This document shows positions 16,740 to 23,432 of a stretch of 64,000 nucleotides of DNA, piece by piece. Source of the DNA: Glycomyces sp. TRM65418 (GTDB lineage: Bacteria; Actinomycetota; Actinomycetes; Mycobacteriales; Micromonosporaceae). The notes beneath the pieces were generated by a model. That model saw only the letters and a list, made by a program, of their open reading frames with translations. It searched no databases and was not told the origin of the DNA. The DNA is taken from contig NZ_JAJFAX010000005.1 in NCBI RefSeq assembly GCF_019710475.1, positions 124,001 to 188,000 of the forward strand. Direction: 5' to 3'. The stretch's first letter is position 1; each line of letters begins with the position of its first letter. A program made the translations under genes and the position numbers.

Positions 16740-17369
16740 TCATTCGCAGCCGACGCCGTCGCCGTCGCGGTCCAGATGGGAGCCGTATCCGGGTTCGCCG
16801 GCGTAGACCGGCGCGCCGCCTGCGGCTCGGGCGGCATCGCAGTTCTTGTAGTAGACGTCCTCGTCCTCCTCGTCGTTGCCTCCGCCTCCGCCGGTGTCGG
16901 AGCCGGTGTCGCCGCCTCCGGAGGAGTCTTCGCAGCCGACGCCGTCGCCGTCGCGGTCGAGGTGTTCGCCGTAGCCCTCCTCCCAGTCGTGGACGGGAGC
17001 GGCGCCCGCCTCGCGGGCCGCGTCGCAGTTGTCGTAGTAGACCTCCGGGGCCGCCTGGGTCTCGGGTTCCGGTTCGGCCGCTTCGGTGGTGGCGGCCTCG
17101 GTCGTGGCAACCTCGGTCGGCGCGGCCCGGGTGGTGGTCGGTTCGGGCTCGGTGGGCGATTCGGTTGCGACCGTGGCGATCTCGGTCACGCGGTCGACCG
17201 GAGACCGGGAGTCGTCATCGTCGCCGACCATGTTGACGACACCGAAGCAGCAGAACAACGGGAGGGCGAGGATCGCGATCCCAGAGGCCTTCTCGCGCGT
17301 GGAGAGCTCAGACCAAGGCTTGATGCCGGTTCGCTGCGGGCCGGCGGCGGAGAGGTGATCGTCGGGCAC
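16740..17369 (-). CDS. Membrane protein with two excalibur calcium-binding domains
   Basis: 209 residues from GTG 17369, chosen because AGGGAG lies 7 nt upstream. There is one membrane segment (about 30-48, ASGIAILALPLFCCFGVV), a Thr/Glu/Ala-rich linker, then two excalibur repeats of about 37 residues: YYDNCDAAREAGAAPV...GVGCE and YYKNCDAARAAGGAPV...GVGCE. Each carries DRDGDGVGCE, the EF-hand-like DxDxDG calcium motif, plus paired Cys. A Gly/Asp linker separates them. The repeats face the outside. The family is typical of actinobacteria and Bacillales; the function is unknown. Confidence 0.87.
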   Translation of the reverse strand: MPDDHLSAAGPQRTGIKPWSELSTREKASGIAILALPLFCCFGVVNMVGDDDDSRSPVDRVTEIATVATESPTEPEPTTTRAAPTEVATTEAATTEAAEPEPETQAAPEVYYDNCDAAREAGAAPVHDWEEGYGEHLDRDGDGVGCEDSSGGGDTGSDTGGGGGNDEEDEDVYYKNCDAARAAGGAPVYAGEPGYGSHLDRDGDGVGCE

Positions 17370-17707
17370 TGGAAGCTCCCTTGAGCGTGAAGCGGAGCGT
17401 GTGAGGAGTACCTGAAGGCTATGCCCGAAAGCGAATCCAGAGCATCCTTCGCGTGGCTGAACAGCTACCAACCGTTAGGACGACCCCGAACGAGTGACGC
17501 CTCCGGGGCGAAGCGAGGGCCGCCGCCCGGCGCGTGCGTACGGCCGCGAGGCAAGCGCGACATTGCTCAGCACGCTCGCCCGGCATGGCAACGCTGTCAG
17601 GCCATGCCGAGGTCGTTCGACCGCGTTGCCGCAAATCGCTGCCGTAGACACCGTCAGGGCCGGCATCCCGAAGGTGGGAGACCGGCCCTGAACTGTGTTT
17701 CCATCTG
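17370..17707. other. Gene-free interval between the excalibur gene and tRNA-Pro
   Basis: A 338-bp interval. I see only the stem-loop after tRNA-Pro (17655-17690), listed separately, and no convincing small gene. Confidence 0.5.
17655..17690 (-). terminator. Stem-loop terminator downstream of tRNA-Pro
   Basis: CAGGGCCGG (17655-17663) pairs perfectly with CCGGCCCTG (17682-17690), with a further TCCC/GGGA pairing inside. It starts 18 nt past the tRNA 3' end in the direction of transcription. No T-tract follows. Confidence 0.6.
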
Positions 17708-17781
17708 TCGGGTTGACAGGATTTGAACCTGCGACCCCCTCGTCCCGAACGAGGTGCGCTACCAAGCTGCGCCACAACCCG
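17708..17781 (-). tRNA. tRNA-Pro (anticodon CGG)
   Basis: A 74-nt cloverleaf. The acceptor CGGGTTG (17781-17775) pairs with CAACCCG (17715-17709), with A discriminator at 17708. The anticodon arm is CTCGT-TCGGGA-ACGAG-like with CGG at the anticodon, and GGTTCAAATCC forms the T arm. It reads proline codon CCG. CCA is not encoded. Confidence 0.95.
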
Positions 17782-17913
17782 ATGTGTTGTTTTTTCGCGC
17801 GCACGCTGGGCGTTCGCGTCGGTTTGAAATGCTACCCGAGGGTCCGGGCCCGTGTCGAACGGGGTCGGGGCCGCTTCGGGCCCGGTCACACCCGGGCCCG
17901 AAGCGGGCGCTCG

Positions 17914-18810
17914 CTAGAACGCCTTCGGCACGAAGGTCAAGAGGCTCGCCTCCGGGGCGCAGGCGAAGCGGACCGGAGCGTACGGGCTGGTGCCCAGGCC
18001 GGCCGAGACGTGGAGCCACAGGTCCTCCCACGGGTGGAGGCCCTTCACCCGCTCGCGGTCGATCCCGCAGTTGGTGACCAGCGCCCCGTAGCCCGGGACG
18101 CACACCTGGCCGCCGTGCGTGTGCCCCGCGGCCACGAAGTCGTAGCCGTCCCGGGAGAACTCGTCGAGCACGCGCGGCTCCGGCGAGTGCGTCAGCCCGA
18201 TCGACAGATCGGCGCTCTTGGGCACCGATCCCGCCACGAGGTCGTAGTCGTCGAGGTCGAAGTGCGGGTCGTCCACGCCCGCGAAGTGCACGTTCAGGCC
18301 CGACACGACCTTGTCGGCGGTCGCGTTGTTCAGGTCGAGCCAGCCGCCGTCGACGAGGACCTTCCGCAGCTCCTCCGTGGGCAGCGGCTCGCCGTACTTG
18401 TGGTCGCGGTTCGGGTTGAAGTACCGCAGCGGGTTCTTGAACACCGGCGCGTAGTAGTCGTTCGACCCGAACACGAACGCGCCCGGCGCGCGGAAGAGCG
18501 GCCTCAGCGTCTTCGCGACCAGGTCCACCGCGTCCGGGTGGGCCAGGTTGTCCCCGGTGAGCAGCACCAGGTCCGGGTCGAGCGCGGACAGGGAGGCGAC
18601 CCAGTGGGCCTTGCGCACCTGCCCGGGCGTCATGTGCAGGTCGGAGATGTGCAGGACCCGGATGGGCTCGGCGCCCTCGGGGAGCGCGGGCACCGCGAAG
18701 TGCCGGAGCGTGTACTGGACGCGCTCGTAGAGAGAGGCGTAGGCGAGTGCCAGCGCCCCGGCACCGACCCCGATCCCGGCTGCTGCGGCTAGTCCACGGC
18801 TGATCTTCAT
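17914..18810 (-). CDS. Metallophosphoesterase (YkuE-like)
   Basis: 298 residues with an N-terminal membrane anchor or signal (about 5-28). All calcineurin-like metal motifs are present: HISDLHM, LLTGDN, FGSNDYY (the usual GNHD reads GSND), LTHSPEP and GHTHGGQ. Family members are secreted or membrane-bound phosphoesterases, often of unknown substrate. TACCGT (18822-18817) lies 6 nt before the ATG, which suggests a leaderless transcript. The gene diverges from the YqeY gene with only 24 bp between start codons. Confidence 0.88.
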   Translation of the reverse strand: MKISRGLAAAAGIGVGAGALALAYASLYERVQYTLRHFAVPALPEGAEPIRVLHISDLHMTPGQVRKAHWVASLSALDPDLVLLTGDNLAHPDAVDLVAKTLRPLFRAPGAFVFGSNDYYAPVFKNPLRYFNPNRDHKYGEPLPTEELRKVLVDGGWLDLNNATADKVVSGLNVHFAGVDDPHFDLDDYDLVAGSVPKSADLSIGLTHSPEPRVLDEFSRDGYDFVAAGHTHGGQVCVPGYGALVTNCGIDRERVKGLHPWEDLWLHVSAGLGTSPYAPVRFACAPEASLLTFVPKAF

Positions 18811-18816
18811 ACCCCA

Positions 18817-18826
18817 ACGGTAGATT
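18817..18826. promoter_or_regulatory. Overlapping divergent -10 boxes of the metallophosphoesterase and YqeY genes
   Basis: Plus strand: TAGATT at 18821-18826, 8 nt before the YqeY ATG. Minus strand: TACCGT at 18822-18817, 6 nt before the phosphoesterase ATG. The two hexamers share two base pairs, so polymerase could not open both at once. Confidence 0.45.
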
Positions 18827-18834
18827 GTCGAGAT

Positions 18835-19290
18835 ATGAGCGAGCTAAAGACCCAGTTGGAAACGGATATGCGAGCCGCCCTCAAGGCGAAGGACAAGGTG
18901 ACGCTGGGCACGCTGCGGATGGTCCTCACGGCGATCCGGAACGAGGAGCTCGCTGGGAAGTCCCAGCGGGAGCTCACCGACGCGGACGTCGTGAAGGTCC
19001 TGGTGAAGCAGGCCAAGCAGCGCCGCGAGGCGGCCGAGGGCTTCCGCGCGGGCGGCCGTGAGGAGTCGGCGGAGGCCGAGCTGGCGGAGGAGGCCGTGAT
19101 CAAGCGGTACCTCCCGACCGAGCTCACTGAGGCCGAAGTCACGCAGCTGGTGCGCGAGGCGATCGCCGAGGGCGGGTTCTCCGGCCCGAAGGACATGGGC
19201 AAGGTCATGAAGGCCATCGGCCCGAAGACGGCCGGGCGCGCCGACGGCAAGGCCGTGGCCGGCATCGTGAAGGCGGAGCTCGGCGGCTAG
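18835..19290 (+). CDS. GatB/YqeY-domain protein
   Basis: 151 residues, the normal length for stand-alone YqeY proteins: MSELKTQLETDMRAALKAKD at the start, the LRMVLTAIRNEEL helix, then VIKRYLPTELTEAEV and the C-terminal KDMGKVMKAIGPKTAGRADGKAV typical of the domain. The domain is also the tail of GatB, where it contacts tRNA; the free protein may affect tRNA metabolism, but its role is not settled. A stem-loop at 19365-19407 separates it from prfC. Confidence 0.9.
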   Translation: MSELKTQLETDMRAALKAKDKVTLGTLRMVLTAIRNEELAGKSQRELTDADVVKVLVKQAKQRREAAEGFRAGGREESAEAELAEEAVIKRYLPTELTEAEVTQLVREAIAEGGFSGPKDMGKVMKAIGPKTAGRADGKAVAGIVKAELGG

Positions 19291-19364
19291 GCGTATCGCG
19301 TCCGCCCTCCCGAGCCCCCGCCCACCCGGAGAACGGTGGGCGCCGTCCTCCCGCTGGGGTCCGA

Positions 19365-19407
19365 CAGAACGGCGGCCCCGAGCGGCTTCCGGGGCCGTGT
19401 CGTTCTG
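19365..19407 (+). terminator. Stem-loop terminator between the YqeY gene and prfC
   Basis: CAGAACG (19365-19371) pairs with CGTTCTG (19401-19407), and inside it GGCCCCG pairs with CGGGGCC, separated by a small internal loop. A second short stem CCCACC/GGTGGG lies at 19321-19340. Confidence 0.55.
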
Positions 19408-19463
19408 CACGGCTATCGTTGGAGGTCGGGCCCGAACCACGTTTGTCACACCTTGAGGAATCC

Positions 19464-21095
19464 ATGTCCAGCCACATTGCGGCCGAGGCCGCGCGCCGCC
19501 GCACCTTCGCGGTGATCTCCCACCCCGACGCCGGCAAGTCGACGATCACCGAGGCGCTGGCGCTGTACGGCCGCGCCATCTCCTCGGCCGGGGCCGTCCA
19601 CGGCAAGGGCGACCGCAAGGGCGTGGTCTCCGACTGGATGTCCATGGAGCAGGACCGCGGCATCTCCATCACCTCCGCGGCCCTCCAGTTCGAGTACCGC
19701 GGCTGCGTGGTCAACCTCCTCGACACGCCCGGCCACGCCGACTTCTCCGAGGACACCTACCGGGTGCTCACGGCCGTCGACGCAGCCGTGATGCTGCTCG
19801 ACGCCGCCAAGGGCCTCGAACCGCAGACCCTCAAGCTCTTCGAGGTGTGCCGGGCCCGGCGCATCCCCGTCATCACGTTCATCAACAAGTGGGACCGCCC
19901 CGCCAAGGACGCCCTCGAGTTGATCGAGGAGATCGAGACCCGCATCGGCATCAAGCCGACGCCCGTGACGTGGCCGGTGGGCGTGGGCGGCGAGTTCCGC
20001 GGCGTCATCGAGCGCGTCGGGTTCGGCGAGATCACCGAGGGGCGCCGCCCCGCGGGCCCCCAGGCGCCCGGCATGGTCCGCTACGAACGCTCCCCCGGCG
20101 GGCAGCAGCTCGCCGTCGCGGAGTTCCTCGACGAGGACGCCGCGACGGCCGAGTTCGGCCCCGATTACGAACGCGCCCGAGAGGAAGCCGAGCTCCTCAG
20201 CGAGGTCGGGGCCGACTTCGACCCGAAGACCTTCGAGGCCGGGAACACCACGCCGACCCTGTTCGGCGCGGCGCTCGTCCACTTCGGCGTCGGCCAGCTC
20301 CTCGACCTGCTCGTGGACATCGCCCCGTCGCCGTTCGCCCGCGAGGACGTCAAGGGCGAGCCGCGCGACCTGGAGGCGGGCTTCTCCGGGTTCGTCTTCA
20401 AGTCCCAGGCGAACATGAACGCCTCGCACCGCGACCAGCTCGCGTTCATCCGCGTCTGCTCGGGCCGCTTCGAGCGCGGCATGCAGGTCACGCAGGCCCA
20501 GGGCGGGCGCACCATGTCCACCAAGTACGCCCAGACGCTGTTCGGCTCCGCGCGGGACACCGTGGACGAGGCCTGGCCGGGCGACATCGTCGGCCTGGTC
20601 AACGCCACGGGCCTGTCGGTGGGCGACACGATCTACGCGGGCAAGGCCGTCGAGTACCCGCCGCTGCCGGCGTTCGCGCCCGAGCACTTCGGGGCGCTCC
20701 AGATGCACGACACGTCGAAGGCCAAGCGGTTCCGCCGCGGCATCGCCCAGCTCGACGCGGAGGGCGTCGTGCAGGTGCTGTACTCCGAGCGCCGCGGCGA
20801 GGCCACGCCGGTGCTCGCGGCGGTCGGCCCGCTCCAGTTCGAGGTCACGACGGCCCGCCTCCAGGCCGAGTTCGACGTCCCGGCCACGATCGACCACCTG
20901 CCGTACCAGCTCGCGCGCCTCACGGACGCCGAGGGCGCGGGCCGCCTGCGCACGGCCCCCGGCGTCGAGGTGTTCAGCCGTCCGAGGGACGGCGCGTTCC
21001 TGGTGGCGCTGCCGAACAAGTACCGCATCCAGACCATCGTCAACGACTACCCCGGCATCGTCCTCGAGCCGCTCCTCGCCGGGGGCCAGGGCTGA
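19464..21095 (+). CDS. prfC: Peptide chain release factor 3 (RF3 GTPase)
   Basis: 543 residues, close to the usual 530. GTPase motifs: G1 SHPDAGKST (near 19), G2 RGISIT, G3 DTPGHADFSEDT, G4 NKWDR. The order and the RF3-specific C-terminal domain (VGPLQFEVTTARLQAEFDVP) separate it from EF-G. RF3 recycles RF1/RF2 from the ribosome after termination. The ATG at 19464 follows TGAGGA. Its TGA overlaps the ATG of rsmA by one base (TGATG), so the three genes prfC-rsmA-ispE form an operon. Confidence 0.95.
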   Translation: MSSHIAAEAARRRTFAVISHPDAGKSTITEALALYGRAISSAGAVHGKGDRKGVVSDWMSMEQDRGISITSAALQFEYRGCVVNLLDTPGHADFSEDTYRVLTAVDAAVMLLDAAKGLEPQTLKLFEVCRARRIPVITFINKWDRPAKDALELIEEIETRIGIKPTPVTWPVGVGGEFRGVIERVGFGEITEGRRPAGPQAPGMVRYERSPGGQQLAVAEFLDEDAATAEFGPDYERAREEAELLSEVGADFDPKTFEAGNTTPTLFGAALVHFGVGQLLDLLVDIAPSPFAREDVKGEPRDLEAGFSGFVFKSQANMNASHRDQLAFIRVCSGRFERGMQVTQAQGGRTMSTKYAQTLFGSARDTVDEAWPGDIVGLVNATGLSVGDTIYAGKAVEYPPLPAFAPEHFGALQMHDTSKAKRFRRGIAQLDAEGVVQVLYSERRGEATPVLAAVGPLQFEVTTARLQAEFDVPATIDHLPYQLARLTDAEGAGRLRTAPGVEVFSRPRDGAFLVALPNKYRIQTIVNDYPGIVLEPLLAGGQG

Positions 21096-21964
21096 TGGCA
21101 CGCCTGCTGACCTCGGGCGACATCCGGACGCTCTCGCGCGGCCTGGCCATCACGCCGACGAAGAAGTGGGGCCAGAACTTCGTCGTGGACGCCAACACGG
21201 TGCGCCGCATCGCGGCCGCCGCGAAGCTGGACGCCGACGACGTGGTGATGGAGGTCGGCCCCGGCCTCGGATCGCTCACGCTGGCGCTCATCGAGATCGC
21301 CCGCCGCGTCATCGCCGTCGAGATCGACCCGAAGCTCGCGCTCGCGCTGCCGACCACCGTCGCGCACCGCGCCCCCGAAGAGCACGAGCGGCTCACCGTG
21401 ATCGAGACGGACGCCGCCCGGATCGCCCCCGAGCAGATGCCCGAGCCGCCGACGGCGCTCGTGGCGAACCTGCCGTACAACGTTGCCGTGCCCGTCGTCC
21501 TGCACGCCCTGGAGGTCTTCCCGAGCCTGGAGAAGGGCCTCGTCATGGTGCAGGCCGAGGTCGGCGACCGGCTCACGGCCGGCCCGGGCTCGAAGATCTA
21601 CGGCGCGCCGAGCGTCAAGATGGCCTGGTACGCGAAGGCGAAACGCGCCGGGTCGGTGTCGCCGAACGTGTTCTGGCCGGTCCCGAACGTCGCCAGCGGC
21701 CTGGTCGCGTTCGAGCGGATCGAGAGCCCGAAGGCGAACCGCCGCGAGGTGTTCGGCGCGGTGGACGCCGCGTTCGGGCAGCGGCGGAAGATGCTGCGCC
21801 AGTCGCTGAAGACGTGGGCGGGCGAGAGCGTGGACGCCGTGCTCGACCGGTCCGGGATCGAACCCACCAGACGGGGTGAGTCGTTGGACATCACGGAGTT
21901 CATCGCCCTCGCCGACGCCAAGGAGGCCGTAGGCGCGATCGGACCGCGATCCCAGGAGGCCTGA
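21095..21964 (+). CDS. rsmA: 16S rRNA (adenine1518-N6/adenine1519-N6)-dimethyltransferase
   Basis: 289 residues, as usual for KsgA/RsmA. The SAM motif I is EVGPGLGSLT, acidic motif II VEIDPKLA and the catalytic N-L-P-Y motif (ANLPYNVAVP). The N-terminal KKWGQNFVVD is the family hallmark. It dimethylates two adjacent adenines near the 3' end of 16S rRNA during 30S maturation. ATG overlaps the prfC stop, and its own stop abuts the ATG of ispE, an rsmA-ispE arrangement common in actinobacteria. Confidence 0.96.
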   Translation: MARLLTSGDIRTLSRGLAITPTKKWGQNFVVDANTVRRIAAAAKLDADDVVMEVGPGLGSLTLALIEIARRVIAVEIDPKLALALPTTVAHRAPEEHERLTVIETDAARIAPEQMPEPPTALVANLPYNVAVPVVLHALEVFPSLEKGLVMVQAEVGDRLTAGPGSKIYGAPSVKMAWYAKAKRAGSVSPNVFWPVPNVASGLVAFERIESPKANRREVFGAVDAAFGQRRKMLRQSLKTWAGESVDAVLDRSGIEPTRRGESLDITEFIALADAKEAVGAIGPRSQEA

Positions 21965-22897
21965 ATGAGTGGACAGACCGCACCCGCCCAGCCCGGCGCG
22001 TCGATCAGCGTCGACGTGCCCGCGAAGATCAACCCGCACCTCGGCGTGGGCGACCCCCGCGCCGACGGCTACCACGCGCTGTCCACGGTGTACCAGGCGA
22101 TCAGCCTGCACGACACGGTGACCGCCGAGCGGCGGGGCGAACCGGGCATCGCGATCACCGTCTCCGGCGAGGGCGCCGGGACGCTGCCCACGGGTGAGGA
22201 GAACCTCGCGCACAAGGCCGCCAAGCTCGTCGCGCTGTACGCCGGGATCGAACCGGACGTGCGGCTGCACCTGAACAAGCGGATCCCCGTCGCCGGGGGC
22301 CTCGCGGGGGGCTCGGCCGACGCGGCCGGGACGCTCGTCGCGTGCGCGCGGCTGTGGCAGGTCGAGATCGGCGACGCCGAGCTGCACCGCCTCGCGGCCG
22401 GGCTCGGTTCGGACGTCCCGTTCTGCCTCAAGGGCGGCACCGCGATCGGCGCGGGCCGCGGCGAGGAGCTGACGCCGGTGCAGGCCAAGGGCACCTGGCA
22501 CTGGGTCGTCGCGACGACGGACACGCAGATCTCGACCCCCGAGTGCTACAAGGAGGTCGACCGGCTCCGCGAGGACGGCATCGGCCGCTACTCCTCCGAT
22601 GTGGACCCGATCGTGCGGGCCTTCGAGGGCGGCGCGGGCGCCGAGGAGCTGGCGCGGCTGCTCATCAACGACATGGAGGCCGCGGCGGTGAGCCTGCGCC
22701 CGCAGCTGGCCTCGCTCATGCACGGCGGCCTCGAAGAGGGCGCGCTGGCCGCGCACGTCTCCGGCTCGGGGCCGACGGTCCTGTTCCTCGCCACGGACGT
22801 CAAGCACGCCGTGGCCCTGGCCCGGCGCATCCGCATGCGCGGCGGCGCGAAGAGCGTCCACCTGGCGCGCGGCCCGGTGAACGGACCCGCCGCCTAG
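21965..22897 (+). CDS. ispE: 4-diphosphocytidyl-2-C-methyl-D-erythritol kinase
   Basis: 310 residues. A GHMP kinase of the MEP isoprenoid pathway, phosphorylating CDP-ME at the 2-hydroxyl. The N-terminal substrate segment is VPAKINPHLGVGDPRADGYH; the ATP loop is PVAGGLAGGSADAAGTL and the C-terminal motif HVSGSGPTVLF. The ATG directly follows the rsmA TGA with no spacer, indicating coupling. A 535-bp region without genes follows. Confidence 0.95.
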   Translation: MSGQTAPAQPGASISVDVPAKINPHLGVGDPRADGYHALSTVYQAISLHDTVTAERRGEPGIAITVSGEGAGTLPTGEENLAHKAAKLVALYAGIEPDVRLHLNKRIPVAGGLAGGSADAAGTLVACARLWQVEIGDAELHRLAAGLGSDVPFCLKGGTAIGAGRGEELTPVQAKGTWHWVVATTDTQISTPECYKEVDRLREDGIGRYSSDVDPIVRAFEGGAGAEELARLLINDMEAAAVSLRPQLASLMHGGLEEGALAAHVSGSGPTVLFLATDVKHAVALARRIRMRGGAKSVHLARGPVNGPAA

Positions 22898-23432
22898 GGC
22901 CCGTCCGGTGCATCCGGGAGCGGCGGTAGCCGAGTCCCTGTGTTCGCTCGCCTCGCCGAGTGAGGGCTCGCCAACGGCCTCGGTCCTGGTCGTCGACGGT
23001 TCGCCAGCGGCCTCGGCGACGCTTGCGAGCCGTCAAAGAGCAGAGCCGAGTGCCGACGAGCCGTCGACGGCCAGAGCCGCGGTCGCTGAAGGCCCCGCGG
23101 TACCGGTGTGTGGTGTCGCCGAGGCCGACAACGCAGCGAGCGGGCACGCGGACCGGCACCGCGCCGCGGCGACCGGTCAAAGTGGTGGCTGGCGGGCCGG
23201 GCGGCGCCCGGTCGGATCCGCCGGACAGGACCGAGGCGCATCGGGCCCACCGCCCCCATGATCGCCACCGCGGCATCGAGGGGCCGCGCGAGCATCGGGC
23301 CGTTAATGTCGGCTCTGGACGGCACAGCCGTCGCGGGCGGGAAGCAGAGGGCGCGTCCATGCGTTGTTCACCGAGACCGGCCCGCCGTTTGGGAGCGGTG
23401 ACATCCGACGAGCGATGTGAGAATGCTGCGCG
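22898..23432. other. Gene-free interval before the first SARP gene
   Basis: 535 bp. Open frames are shadows without ribosome sites. I see imperfect repeats of a GCCGTCGACGG/GGCCTCGG type between 22940 and 23090. GAGAAT (23419-23424) lies 8 nt before the SARP start codon and may be its -10. Nothing else is supported. Confidence 0.45.

Noticed and set aside
19464..21095. EF-G instead of RF3
   Set aside because: Length near 540 residues, RF3-type C-terminal segments and absence of EF-G domain IV features favour RF3.
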